Source: Nitrospinaceae bacterium (lineage in GTDB: Bacteria > Nitrospinota > Nitrospinia > Nitrospinales > VA-1). Taken from it: a stretch of 25,887 nucleotides of DNA. A program made the translations under genes and the position numbers. Location: the NCBI GenBank assembly GCA_029261435.1, contig JAJDBI010000140.1, positions 1 to 25,887 of the forward strand, in the 5' to 3' direction. How positions within the stretch are numbered: position 1 is the stretch's first letter; every line of letters starts with the position of its first letter. The notes below the pieces were generated by a model. It worked only from the letters and a program-made list of their open reading frames with translations, was not told where the DNA came from and ran no database searches. Of this stretch, positions 1-8,068 are shown in pieces.

Positions 1-111
1 CTGTTATCAAAAGTGCTTTTTTTCTAACAAGGGTGGGATAAATATTAACACTACTGATTATACCTTATTTTGCGCGTTTTATTCAGGTTTTTTTAACAAG
101 TTTTTAACAAC
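1..111 (-). promoter_or_regulatory. Gap downstream of dnaA, with a tandem 11-mer
   Basis: The stretch following dnaA on the minus strand, where dnaN usually comes next, is very AT-rich. It contains two adjacent 11-bp copies, TTTTTAACAAG at 90-100 and TTTTTAACAAC at 101-111. Further along on the minus strand is a TATAAT hexamer (plus positions 58-63), which could be the -10 of a downstream promoter, but I see no good -35. AT-rich tandem repeats beside dnaA are typical of origin unwinding regions. I see no perfect DnaA box (TTATNCACA), so the origin assignment is only a suggestion. Confidence 0.3.
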
Positions 112-1464
112 TTATCCCTTTTCAATCAGGTCCATAATTTCCAAAATTGACGTCTTTAACTCATTGTTTTCTTTAAGTAAATTGGAAACCTTTTTATAGG
201 AGAAAATTACAGTTGTGTGGTCTTTGCCTCCAAACTGGCGACCGATTTCTGGGAGGGAGGATTTGGTGTGTTCCCGACATAAAAACATGGCTATTTGCCG
301 GGGTATCGAAATGTCGCGAGTACGTCTCTTAGATTTTATATCTGAGACCTTGAGACCATAATATCCAGCCACAACTTTAATGATATTGGTGATAGTAAAG
401 TGCTTGTTTTTATCAAGAGTAAAGTCTTTCAAAACCTCCTCAGTCAACTCTAAATCAAGCTTTCGATGTGTGAAAGATGAAAAAGCAATCACCCGAAGCA
501 AAAAACCCTCTAACTCTCGAATATTGGACTTTATGTTGCTGGCTATGAATATAGCAACATCTTGCGGAATCTCTTTTTTATGAAAGTCTGCTTTCTTATA
601 GAGAATAGCAACCTTGGTCTCCAAGTCGGGTGCGTTGATATCAGCTACCAGCCCAGACTCAAAGCGAGATCGCAACCGCTCTTCCATATTCTGAATATCT
701 TTAGGGTACCGATCGCTGGAAATGACCAGTTGCTTGTGTGATTCGTAGAGGGTGTTGAAAGTATAAAAAAATTCTTCCTGTGTTCTTTCTTTTCCGGCAA
801 TGAACTGAATATCATCGACCAACAAAACATCCAAAGGGCGATACCTTTTGCGAAAGAATGGCATTTTATCCCTTTTAATCGATTCAATTAGATCTACGGT
901 AAAGCTTTCTGCTGAAATATAACGGACTCGGGATCCAGGGTTGTTCTCACAAATCTTGTTACCAACAGCATGTAATAGATGAGTCTTACCCAACCCGACG
1001 GCTCCATATAGAAATAAAGGGTTATAGGCGATAGCCGGGTGTGTGGCTACAGCCATAGCTGCTGCATGGGCAAACTGATTGCTTGAACCCACCACAAAAT
1101 TAGAAAAATTGTACCTGGGATTTAGCGAAGATGGAGCGGGAGGAGATGAACTTTCTACCGACTCAATAACCGGCGTTTTTTCAACCTCTTTATCTTGCTC
1201 CGTTTGGGCACAAAACTCCGATTCTATGCAGAAGTCTACCAGGACAGGTTTTTCGGTGACTGACTTTAAAGTGGTTTCAATTAAGTCCCGGTAATTTTCT
1301 ATGAGACATTTTCGATAAAATTGATTTGGAACGGCGATGGTCATTAGACCATCATCAAAAGTCCTTGGATAAGTCGGCGAAAACCAAGTGGTATAACTTT
1401 CAGGGAGTATTTGCTCCTCAATCTTTTCTAAACACTTTTTCCAAAGAGTTTCTTTAACTTCCAT
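112..1464 (-). CDS. dnaA: Chromosomal replication initiator DnaA
   Basis: DnaA binds origin DnaA boxes, unwinds oriC and helps load the replicative helicase. The 450-aa product has the normal four-domain layout: N-terminal interaction domain (about 1-90), a short Ser/Pro-rich linker (about 95-115), the AAA+ domain with Walker A GAVGLGKT (154-161) and Walker B LLVDD (214-218), and the C-terminal DNA-binding domain with the signature GGKDHTTVIFSYKKV (about 412-426). Length and motifs match intact bacterial DnaA. The start is the first Met, giving MEVKETLW; the Shine-Dalgarno is weak. A plausible promoter lies at 1509-1537. It is divergent from the virus-like cluster that begins at 1948. Identification is very secure. 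Confidence 0.98.
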   Translation of the reverse strand: MEVKETLWKKCLEKIEEQILPESYTTWFSPTYPRTFDDGLMTIAVPNQFYRKCLIENYRDLIETTLKSVTEKPVLVDFCIESEFCAQTEQDKEVEKTPVIESVESSSPPAPSSLNPRYNFSNFVVGSSNQFAHAAAMAVATHPAIAYNPLFLYGAVGLGKTHLLHAVGNKICENNPGSRVRYISAESFTVDLIESIKRDKMPFFRKRYRPLDVLLVDDIQFIAGKERTQEEFFYTFNTLYESHKQLVISSDRYPKDIQNMEERLRSRFESGLVADINAPDLETKVAILYKKADFHKKEIPQDVAIFIASNIKSNIRELEGFLLRVIAFSSFTHRKLDLELTEEVLKDFTLDKNKHFTITNIIKVVAGYYGLKVSDIKSKRRTRDISIPRQIAMFLCREHTKSSLPEIGRQFGGKDHTTVIFSYKKVSNLLKENNELKTSILEIMDLIEKG

Positions 1465-1508
1465 AGTTTTGGAAACAAGTAATGAGTTGTGGGGGGAAAT
1501 TGGCGTTC

Positions 1509-1537
1509 AATATATAAAAGAAGAGCCCCAAAAGCAA
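1509..1537 (-). promoter_or_regulatory. Candidate dnaA promoter
   Basis: Read on the minus strand this is TTGCTT (plus 1532-1537), a 17-bp spacer and TATATT (plus 1509-1514), placed 45 bp before the dnaA start. Spacing is ideal for sigma-70 and each hexamer matches the consensus at four or five positions. This is a pattern match only. Confidence 0.4.
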
Positions 1538-1841
1538 CCTCAAAAGCTCATGGACCAACTAAAGTTCTCCAACCTCAGTATTTACAGAAGTTTTCAAAAT
1601 AGATTTTTTTACTGACCGGCTTAATCAACGAATCTTTTTTCGGTACTTAATTTTTAATAGTTCGAAACTGCATTGTTCCAGTAGTTTAGGAGATCCATAC
1701 CTTATCTCTCATTACATAGTTAAGAGGGTTGGCATTATGAGTTTTTGTTTAAAAGAAGATTTTTAGCAAAAATGGGTTTTCAGAATTCCAAATTAAAATA
1801 AGCCCATTAGTTACAATTTTCCTATCAAGCCTTCTGCGCAC

Positions 1842-1889
1842 TGGGCTTTGCCCACCTTGGGAAAAGGCCGGGTCATTTCGGCCTTTTCC
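1842..1889. terminator. Tandem hairpins, probable bidirectional terminator
   Basis: The first hairpin is TGGGC-TTT-GCCCA (1842-1854). The second is an 11-bp perfect inverted repeat, GGAAAAGGCCG (1860-1870) and CGGCCTTTTCC (1879-1889), with an 8-nt loop. The A-tract before and T-tract after the GC core is the usual form of a bidirectional intrinsic terminator. No annotated gene reads into it from the left on the plus strand. It may insulate dnaA from the cluster or end an unannotated small transcript. Confidence 0.55.
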
Positions 1890-1947
1890 TCCCTCCAACA
1901 AAAAATGAAATCACAAAAAACTAATTGTTAATTGGAGATATCTCAGT

Positions 1948-2181
1948 ATGAATTGGTTGAATGGGAAAAAAACGTACATTATTTCTGCTTTGATGATCTT
2001 GGTTTCGCTGATGCACCTCGTCACAGGTGATTTGACGCTGGTCGATTTTTTAAAGGGTGATCAGATGATAAACCTGTTCGAAGCTGTAGGACTCACTACC
2101 TTGCGAGTCGGCGTTGGGCAGAACCAGAAAGATACCGTTTCCGAAATCGTAAATAATATAAATTTTCCTTATGCGGGTTAA
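1948..2181 (+). CDS. Small single-pass membrane protein, holin-like position
   Basis: The 77-aa protein begins MNWLNGKKTYI and has one strongly hydrophobic segment (about 10-27), then a short soluble tail. Small membrane proteins with this opening occur in tailed-phage lysis or packaging modules, and its place as first gene before the terminase suits a holin. No endolysin gene is next to it, so a lytic role is inference from position and topology. The start has a good Shine-Dalgarno, GGAGA, 9 nt before the ATG. This is the first gene of the structural operon. Confidence 0.55.
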   Translation: MNWLNGKKTYIISALMILVSLMHLVTGDLTLVDFLKGDQMINLFEAVGLTTLRVGVGQNQKDTVSEIVNNINFPYAG

Positions 2182-2217
2182 TGACAACGTGTTGTTAACT
2201 TTTATTTGGTCAAGATT

Positions 2218-2571
2218 ATGAGCCTTGATCTATTTCGGGCCCTCACACCCTGGATTTCTCTCTTACTTTTGCTGGGACTTGGAACTATCAGCTGGCTTAT
2301 ACGTTGGATGCTGGCAGAAAATTTTCGTCGGTTCTGCGACTTTAAAGAAAACCTCGAAGAGATTGAAGGTTCACTACGCGACCTTGAACGGATAAGGCAA
2401 GATGATCAAAAATATCTCTTTGAACAATATGTTGATAAGAAAGCCTTTTATGTTGCTGTAGGAAAAAATGAAGCTTTGACGGGCAGAATTTTTAAGCAGT
2501 TAAACGAACTTGCAAAATCGGTGAACCAAATTGTCGGTGCGTTGAATGCAGGAGAAAGTAAAAATGTCTAA
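2218..2571 (+). CDS. Membrane-anchored coiled-coil protein (phage-type, DUF2730-like layout)
   Basis: The product is about 117 aa with an N-terminal transmembrane helix (about 8-30) followed by a long charged helical region (about 35-110) with coiled-coil character. This layout resembles small Mu-type phage proteins of the DUF2730 kind found between lysis and terminase genes; a spanin-like role is also possible. The ATG at 2218 (MSLDLF) is chosen over an in-frame TTG at 2206; neither has a strong Shine-Dalgarno. Its stop codon overlaps the start of the next gene by 8 nt, implying coupled translation. Function unknown. Confidence 0.55.
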   Translation: MSLDLFRALTPWISLLLLLGLGTISWLIRWMLAENFRRFCDFKENLEEIEGSLRDLERIRQDDQKYLFEQYVDKKAFYVAVGKNEALTGRIFKQLNELAKSVNQIVGALNAGESKNV

Positions 2572-3010
2572 ACCCCTATCGGTAAACTTGGATCACTTGG
2601 ATGAATTACTATTGGAGATTGAAGAGCTAAAAGAAATTGTACGGAATTTGATCCAAGACTTTCCTGACGACTTAAAAATCCATCGGGTTTACTGTACCTA
2701 TGTCGGAAAAGTTTTAGAAGCGATAAAGATCCGCGTTCAAGTTGAAAATATTGACCCTGACTGGTTTCTTTCCGAGGCTTTAAAAACAGTTGCACTTTTT
2801 CTTGCAGAAAATGAGGAGATAAGTGCGGCAAACCTTGTGGGAAACCACGTTGAAGATATTGAGGAAAAAGTTAAGCAAATATGGTGGCAACCCGAAGAAA
2901 GAACAGTATCGAGCCTAAATATAAAACAGGAACCTTCAGTAAAGAGCTCCTCAAACCGTTTGGTGAAACCAGTCAAAAACAAAAAGAAAAGCGAAGAAAC
3001 CGGGCAATAA
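2564..3010 (+). CDS. Hypothetical protein in small-terminase position
   Basis: The 148-aa product starts at ATG 2564 (MSKPLSVNLD) behind a clear GGAG at 2551-2554; an upstream in-frame ATG at 2546 has no ribosome site. It is acidic and helical for most of its length, with a lysine-rich tail. Genes directly before a large terminase usually encode the small, DNA-recognising subunit, but I see no clear HTH, so that role is positional inference. Its last 130 nt are also the first 130 nt of the terminase gene in another frame. The two overlapping C-terminal and N-terminal stretches are both basic. Confidence 0.6.
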   Translation: MSKPLSVNLDHLDELLLEIEELKEIVRNLIQDFPDDLKIHRVYCTYVGKVLEAIKIRVQVENIDPDWFLSEALKTVALFLAENEEISAANLVGNHVEDIEEKVKQIWWQPEERTVSSLNIKQEPSVKSSSNRLVKPVKNKKKSEETGQ

Positions 3011-4473
3011 GTGAGTTTAAATATTTTGCTCAGAAATATTTTCCCCATCATTTAACGGAAAAACCCTCATCCATGCATGAGGATATGTTTTTGCGTTACC
3101 AACTACAGGTCATCAATTCGGAGTCATCCGGGAAGGGTGGAAAAGAAGCGATAGCTGCTCCACGTGGAAATGCTAAATCGACTCTAAGCACTCTTATCTT
3201 ACCTCTATGGTGTATCGCTGGTGCCAGAAAAAAATTTATCGTTATTATTTCTGACACTACAGAACAAGCTGAAGAATTTCTTGATGGCATAAAATCTGAA
3301 CTGGAAGCGAACGAAAGATTGATGGAAGATTTTCCGGAAGCCTGTGGTCCGGGGCGTACTTGGAAAGCCGCGAAATTCATTACTGAAAATGGTGTTGCTG
3401 TTCGATGTTGGGGAAAACGTAAAAGACTGCGAGGAGCCCGGCATGGTAACCGTCGACCCGATTTGGTTATTTGCGATGATCTGGAGGACGATGAGAATAT
3501 CGATTCCCCGGAACAACGCGAGAAAGATCGTAAATGGTTCTTCAAAGCGGTGATGAAAATAGGTGGGCGGTACACGGTTTATATCGTTATCGGAACCATT
3601 CTTCACTATGATTCTCTGCTGGCTGGGTTGTTGAATCGACCAGGTTGGCAGGGGAAAAAATGGAAGGCGGTCCTTCGCTGGTCTTCTTCTCAACTTTGGG
3701 AAAAATGGGAAGCACTTTATACCTCTCATGCTTCAGATGCCGAAGAAAAAGCTGAAAAATATTTCTTTCAGAATCAAAGGGAAATGTTGTGGGGTACTCG
3801 AGTTCTCTGGCCGGAAGTAGAGAACTACTATTATTTGATGGCCATGAAGGTTTCTGATGGCCCGGCATATTTTGATTCTGAAAAACAGAATGAACCGGTT
3901 AATCCTGATGACTGTTTGTTTCAGGAAGAGTGGTTTTGTTTTGCTCCAGAACCGATACCTGTTCAAGAGCAAACGCGGTTCTACTGCTCCATCGATCCTT
4001 CAATGGGTTCATCTTCCAGTAAGGCTGATCCGTCAGCCATTCTCATTGGAGCACTTCAACCTGATGGCATCATAGATATCATCCAAGCGGATATACAAAA
4101 ACGGCATCCCGATTCCATCATGGAAGCTATTTTCGATTATCACCGTCAATTTCAGTTTGAAAGAATTGTTATTGAAGAAGTGCAGTTCCAACAATTATTT
4201 AAGGACCTTGTAATTAAAGAAGGGGCTAAACGAAAATTGTATCCCCCAGTTGAAGGAGTACGGCCCATCAATGACAAAACCCTGCGAATATCAAAACTTC
4301 AACCTCATATTAAAAATGGACTCATTCGGTTTCGCAGAAATCAGACAATATTTTTGGAACAACTGAAATATTTTCCTAAAGCCAGTCACGACGATGGGCC
4401 TGATGCTCTGGAGATGCTTTTTAATCTTATAAATAATGGTTTAAATCAGCCTCGTATCCGGCGAGTTGCCTGA
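2881..4473 (+). CDS. Phage terminase large subunit (TerL)
   Basis: TerL is the motor and nuclease that pumps DNA into the prohead through the portal. The 530-aa protein has a Walker A-like APRGNAKST (93-101), a Walker B DLVICDDLE (194-202) and a C-terminal RNase H-like nuclease with acidic residues in SIDPS (371-375) and SHDDGPDA (502-509). The HDDGPDA ending is typical of the psiM2-type terminase C-terminal domain (TIGR01630). Both ATPase and nuclease look intact. ATG 2881, followed directly by GTG, is the only usual start before conserved sequence, so a 130-nt overlap with the upstream gene is real unless a frameshift joins them. Packaging mode (headful or site-specific) cannot be told from the sequence. 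Confidence 0.93.
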   Translation: MVATRRKNSIEPKYKTGTFSKELLKPFGETSQKQKEKRRNRAISEFKYFAQKYFPHHLTEKPSSMHEDMFLRYQLQVINSESSGKGGKEAIAAPRGNAKSTLSTLILPLWCIAGARKKFIVIISDTTEQAEEFLDGIKSELEANERLMEDFPEACGPGRTWKAAKFITENGVAVRCWGKRKRLRGARHGNRRPDLVICDDLEDDENIDSPEQREKDRKWFFKAVMKIGGRYTVYIVIGTILHYDSLLAGLLNRPGWQGKKWKAVLRWSSSQLWEKWEALYTSHASDAEEKAEKYFFQNQREMLWGTRVLWPEVENYYYLMAMKVSDGPAYFDSEKQNEPVNPDDCLFQEEWFCFAPEPIPVQEQTRFYCSIDPSMGSSSSKADPSAILIGALQPDGIIDIIQADIQKRHPDSIMEAIFDYHRQFQFERIVIEEVQFQQLFKDLVIKEGAKRKLYPPVEGVRPINDKTLRISKLQPHIKNGLIRFRRNQTIFLEQLKYFPKASHDDGPDALEMLFNLINNGLNQPRIRRVA

Positions 4474-4497
4474 GAAAAATTTAATGGAGAAAGTTAA

Positions 4498-4716
4498 ATG
4501 GTTATGGAATATCAGGAAATTATCCCTGCATCACTTGAAGTTGAAAATGATTTTAATCACTTTTCAGATCCAACACCTCAGGAATATTTTAATGAACCCA
4601 TTATTCAAAAACTTTTAAGACAGCAGGAAGAGATCAATCGATTCAAAGATATCAGCAATCCGGGAATATCTTATGGCTATTACCATTTCTCCCGGATTTT
4701 GAATAAAAACTATTAA
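4498..4716 (+). CDS. Small hypothetical protein between terminase and portal
   Basis: This 72-aa acidic, soluble protein has no motif I recognise. It has a GGAG ribosome site about 10 nt before ATG 4498; ATG 4504 is an alternative. It sits in the tight packaging block, 24 nt after terL and 10 nt before the portal gene, and reads in the same direction, which supports it being real. It could be a packaging accessory or a particle-specific gene. No function can be assigned. Confidence 0.5.
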   Translation: MVMEYQEIIPASLEVENDFNHFSDPTPQEYFNEPIIQKLLRQQEEINRFKDISNPGISYGYYHFSRILNKNY

Positions 4717-4726
4717 TGAATAAATT

Positions 4727-5929
4727 ATGAAAATTATTGACTGGTTTAAAAATATCCAGATAAAAGAAAGCGCGGTTACTCGAGCCATGACTTTATGGTT
4801 ACCAGCAGGGCAAGGGGTTTCGAGCAAAACGGATTATGCTTCTTTGGCAAAAGAAGGGTTCACTCAGAACAGTGTTGTGTTTTCCTGCATTAAGGAAATT
4901 GCTTCGGCAAGTGCTGGCGTGCCCTGGGTATTGTTTCAGCAATTGCCGGGAGGGGAAAGGCGGGAGATGTCTCAGCATCCGTTACTTGATTTAATCGCCC
5001 GGCCCAATCCGCTTCAGGGAAAATATGAGCTGCTTGAATCGCTGGTCTGCCATCTTTATCTATCTGGAAATACCTATATAGAGTCTGTGGGTTCACCAAA
5101 GGGTGGTGGCTTGCCACAAGAACTTTATGTTCTGCGACCGGACCGGATGAAGGTCATTCCTGATGCTGTTCATTATGTAGCAGGTTATGAGTATACGGTA
5201 TCGGGGCAGATGGTTGAGTTTTCCCGTGATCAAATTTTACATTTGAAATTATTTAATCCTCTTGATGACTGGTATGGCCTGTCTCCAATTCAGGTTGCGG
5301 CTTTAGCCATTGATAAACTTAACTCGGGAGACAAGTGGAATGCATCACTATTGCAAAATGCGGCAGTTCCTTCTGGTGCGTTGACCTGCAAACAACGTTT
5401 GACAGATGATCAGTTTGACCGTTTAAAAACCGAGATGCGCCGACAGATTCAAGGAGTCAGTAATGCTCGCGAACCCCTTCTTTTAGAACAGGATCTTGAA
5501 TGGAAAGAACTGGGTATTTCTCCTAAAGATATGGACTGGATTGAGGGTCTGAAAATGAGTGGCCTGCAAGTAGCGCAAGTGTTCAATGTTCCACCAGAGT
5601 TGGTGGGGCTGGGTCCTGCTACATACCAGAACCGGAAAGAAGCGCGGAAGGCTTTATATACAGAAGTGGTTTGTCCATTTCTGAACCGGCTTCGTGATGG
5701 TTTAAATAATTGGTTGGTACCGGCTTTCGGCGAGAACCTGTTTTTGGATTATGACAAAGACGGTATTGAGGCATTGTCGGAAGATCAGGAAGCATTATGG
5801 AACAGGGTTAATCAAAGTGAGTTTTTAACGGTAAACGAAAAACGCCGTATGGTTGGGTTTGATGATATTTCCGGTGGAGACACAATTTCATTAAACGGGC
5901 AATCAAACTCTGGGAGTGAATCATCATGA
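4727..5929 (+). CDS. Phage portal protein, HK97 family
   Basis: Portal proteins form the dodecameric ring at one head vertex through which DNA enters and to which the tail is joined. The 400-aa length is normal for HK97-type portals (PF04860). The N-terminal region includes NSVVFSCIKEIASA, the middle has the DDWYGLSPIQVA block, and the C-terminal third has VFNVPPELVGLGPATYQNRK, all typical of the family. It overlaps the protease gene by 4 nt (ATGA). Synteny with terL, protease and capsid is classic. No truncation is seen. Confidence 0.95.
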   Translation: MKIIDWFKNIQIKESAVTRAMTLWLPAGQGVSSKTDYASLAKEGFTQNSVVFSCIKEIASASAGVPWVLFQQLPGGERREMSQHPLLDLIARPNPLQGKYELLESLVCHLYLSGNTYIESVGSPKGGGLPQELYVLRPDRMKVIPDAVHYVAGYEYTVSGQMVEFSRDQILHLKLFNPLDDWYGLSPIQVAALAIDKLNSGDKWNASLLQNAAVPSGALTCKQRLTDDQFDRLKTEMRRQIQGVSNAREPLLLEQDLEWKELGISPKDMDWIEGLKMSGLQVAQVFNVPPELVGLGPATYQNRKEARKALYTEVVCPFLNRLRDGLNNWLVPAFGENLFLDYDKDGIEALSEDQEALWNRVNQSEFLTVNEKRRMVGFDDISGGDTISLNGQSNSGSESS

Positions 5930-6615
5930 AAGAAATAAAATCGTTTCCTTTTAAATTGGATGCGCTGAACGATGCCGGGGAGTTCTCCGGCTATGCTTCG
6001 ACTTTTGGGGCTGTCGATTTGGGTGGAGATGTGGTGGAAAAGGGGGCTTATAAAAAAACCTTAATAGAAAGCCAGGGGCGTATCCCTATTCTTGATCATC
6101 ATGACCCAACTCGGCAGATTGGCTGGAATGTTCAAGCGCATGAAGATGAACGTGGATTGTTTGTTCGTGGACTACTCGATCTTAATGTCAGTACTGCGAG
6201 GGAACGCCATAGTCTCATGAAAATGGCACAGAGTATTGGTGGGCGCACGGGCCTTTCCATAGGATTCCGGACGATTAAGGAAGAGCCGGACAGGAAACGC
6301 CCCAGGATTCGGCGGTTGAAGGAAATTCAGCTCAGAGAATACAGCGTTGTCACTTTTCCCATGAATCCACAGGCGGGAGTGGTCAGCGTGAAAGCTAAAG
6401 AACAATTGATAGGTCAGTTTTTGCAAAATGCCGTGGGGTTGGACGAGCGGCAAACTGAACTGGCAATCAGTAATTTAAAATCACTCCTTTCCAAAAATAA
6501 CGAGCCGGAGCTTGCCCACTCGAGTTGTTTGAAACAAGGAGCCGAGATGGAGGATTGGGAACCTTTACGGCTTTCCTTATCCCAACTTTTGAGTTCTGTA
6601 AAGGGAGCTTATTAA
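5926..6615 (+). CDS. Prohead protease, HK97 family
   Basis: This serine protease (PF04586-type) cleaves the capsid scaffold domain during head maturation. The 229-aa protein has the family opening FSGYASTFGAVD (about 20-31), the probable catalytic histidine in ILDHHDPTRQIGW (about 55-67), and the serine region GRTGLSIGFRT (about 106-116), then the REYSVVTFPMNP strand. All look intact. The C-terminal extension (about 165-229) is poorly conserved, which is common. It is translationally coupled to the portal gene by a 4-nt overlap. A long hairpin and T-tract separate it from the capsid gene. Confidence 0.93.
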   Translation: MKEIKSFPFKLDALNDAGEFSGYASTFGAVDLGGDVVEKGAYKKTLIESQGRIPILDHHDPTRQIGWNVQAHEDERGLFVRGLLDLNVSTARERHSLMKMAQSIGGRTGLSIGFRTIKEEPDRKRPRIRRLKEIQLREYSVVTFPMNPQAGVVSVKAKEQLIGQFLQNAVGLDERQTELAISNLKSLLSKNNEPELAHSSCLKQGAEMEDWEPLRLSLSQLLSSVKGAY

Positions 6616-6632
6616 CCAGAATATCTAATTTT

Positions 6633-6711
6633 AGACCCTCATTTGGCCAATTTATAACGAGTATGTTCCTTATTATATAGAGCATATTTGGAAATGGTCG
6701 AATGTGGGTCT
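6633..6711 (+). terminator. Long imperfect hairpin with T-tract before the capsid gene
   Basis: The left arm starts AGACCC at 6633 and the right arm ends GGGTCT at 6711. About 17 positions pair, with one T-T mismatch and two G-T pairs, and three more pairs follow across a bulge. The loop is AT-rich, about 38 nt. TTTTTTATT follows at once, and the capsid ribosome site (GGAG, 6724-6727) lies 12 nt further on. It has the form of an intrinsic terminator or attenuator. It could instead stabilise the 5' end of a processed capsid mRNA, or be a small palindromic insertion. Confidence 0.55.
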
Positions 6712-6733
6712 TTTTTTATTGAAGGAGATTGAA

Positions 6734-7930
6734 ATGGAAGAGATTAAACAACTAGTTGAGGAACTCAACCAGGCATTTATGGAGCATAAGGTAAAAAACG
6801 ATCAGCGCCTGATTGAAATACAGAAAAAAGGTTATGCCGACCCGGTTCTAGAGGAACAGGTCGATCGTGTGGCGAAAGAGATCCAAAACCTGACGGAGGT
6901 TAAAGAACGGCTTGAGCGGGTAGAAACCAAACTTGAACGCCCGAATCTCGGCAGACACGAATGTTCGAAAGAAGATCCGCTTTCCAACGAAAGAAAAGAG
7001 GCGGTGATTCATTATCTCAGAAGGGGTGAAGGGTTTTTGACTCCGCAGGAAGTCAAACTTCTGGCCACCGATAGCGACCCGGATGGCGGGTACTGGATGA
7101 CTTCAGAAATTTCTCAGCAGGCTATTCAAAAAGTTTATGAAACTTCGCCGATGCGTAATATTGCCACCGTCGAAACGATCTCGACCGATGCTCTTGAAAT
7201 TCCTGAAGACCTTAACGAAGCTGATAGCGGATGGACTTCGGAACGTGCCGCCCGAACTGAAACGAGTACTCCGCAGATTGGTGTTCGGAGAATTCCTGTT
7301 CACGAACTTTATGCAATGCCGAAAGCAACACAGACTCTGCTGGATGATTCGCGTATTGATGTGGAATCCTGGTTGTCGATAAAAATTGCTGACAAGATGG
7401 CACGCATCGAGAATTCTGCGTTTATCAATGGAGATGGTATTGGAAAACCACGCGGTATATTGACTTATCTTGCGGGCACTACGAATCCGGGCGAAGTGCA
7501 ACAGGTGAACTCTGGCAATGCCAGCTCATTGACGGCTGATGGATTGCGAGCACTGTTTTACACTTTGAAGGGTCCTTATATTCCTAATGCTCGTTGGTTG
7601 ATGTCACGAAGTGCTATTGAAGAAGTTTCCAAACTGAAAGATTCTGCGGGTTCATATATTTGGCAACCTGGATTTCAGGAGGGGGAACCACAAACTTTGC
7701 TGGGCCACCCTATTGAGCGTATGGAAGATATGCCACAGGTTGCGGCCAATTCCATGTCCGTAGCGTTTGGGGATTTCAGACAGGCTTATACCATTGTTGA
7801 CCGGATGGGATTGAGAGTTCTTCGTGATCCATTCAGCTCCAAACCTTTCGTGTTGTTTTATACCACGAAGCGCACTGGCGGTGATGTGGCTAACTTTGAG
7901 GCTTTTGCTGTTCAAAAAACTGCCCTCTAG
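6734..7930 (+). CDS. Major capsid protein, HK97 fold
   Basis: The 398-aa protein (PF05065) forms the icosahedral head. Its first 75 or so residues are charged coiled coil, matching the delta scaffold domain removed by the prohead protease. The HK97-fold body begins near DSDPDGGYWMTSEIS and includes SPMRNIATVETI, LYAMPKATQTLLDDS, SAFINGDGIGKPRGI and the C-terminal DPFSSKPFVLFYTTKR. The start at 6734 is set by GGAG 7 nt upstream; an in-frame GTG at 6704 lies within the hairpin and is rejected. The full length of head, protease and portal genes argues for a head that is still made. Confidence 0.96.
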   Translation: MEEIKQLVEELNQAFMEHKVKNDQRLIEIQKKGYADPVLEEQVDRVAKEIQNLTEVKERLERVETKLERPNLGRHECSKEDPLSNERKEAVIHYLRRGEGFLTPQEVKLLATDSDPDGGYWMTSEISQQAIQKVYETSPMRNIATVETISTDALEIPEDLNEADSGWTSERAARTETSTPQIGVRRIPVHELYAMPKATQTLLDDSRIDVESWLSIKIADKMARIENSAFINGDGIGKPRGILTYLAGTTNPGEVQQVNSGNASSLTADGLRALFYTLKGPYIPNARWLMSRSAIEEVSKLKDSAGSYIWQPGFQEGEPQTLLGHPIERMEDMPQVAANSMSVAFGDFRQAYTIVDRMGLRVLRDPFSSKPFVLFYTTKRTGGDVANFEAFAVQKTAL

Positions 7931-7961
7931 CGAGGGAGGCAACTGGCAATGACTATTTTGG

Positions 7962-8038
7962 GGCAACAGAAGTTATTTCGTTGCCTTAACCTTCTGGGCT
8001 TGGTTTCAATCCCCCCTGATAAGGGGGACTCAGGGGGG
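7962..8038 (+). repeat. Intergenic palindromes after the capsid gene, REP-like
   Basis: The first inverted repeat is GGCAAC (7962-7967) and GTTGCC (7980-7985). The second is CCCCCCTGA (8011-8019) and TCAGGGGGG (8030-8038), 9 bp perfect, with an alternative nested CCCCC/GGGGG pairing. From memory, C-run palindromes of this type are dispersed chromosomal repeats in many bacteria. It may limit read-through or protect the capsid mRNA 3' end. Confidence 0.6.
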
Positions 8039-8068
8039 CTATGAATAAAGTATTTTACGGAGAAAATA

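Larger units (their letters stand above)
1465..1947. other. Intergenic region between dnaA and the particle operon
   Basis: This 483-bp gap has no credible coding sequence. Its left end carries the candidate dnaA promoter. The middle is AT-rich and featureless to my eye. The right end (1842-1889) carries two compact hairpins, listed separately. I found no canonical DnaA box and no confident sigma-70 promoter for the operon starting at 1948. It must hold the operon's promoter and could hold part of oriC or an old integration junction. Confidence 0.5.

Noticed and set aside
1465..1947. oriC with DnaA boxes in the dnaA upstream gap
   Set aside because: I saw no TTATNCACA match on either strand here, so I do not call an origin.
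6704..6733. Upstream GTG start for the capsid gene
   Set aside because: It falls within the hairpin and T-tract, while ATG 6734 has a well-placed GGAG.
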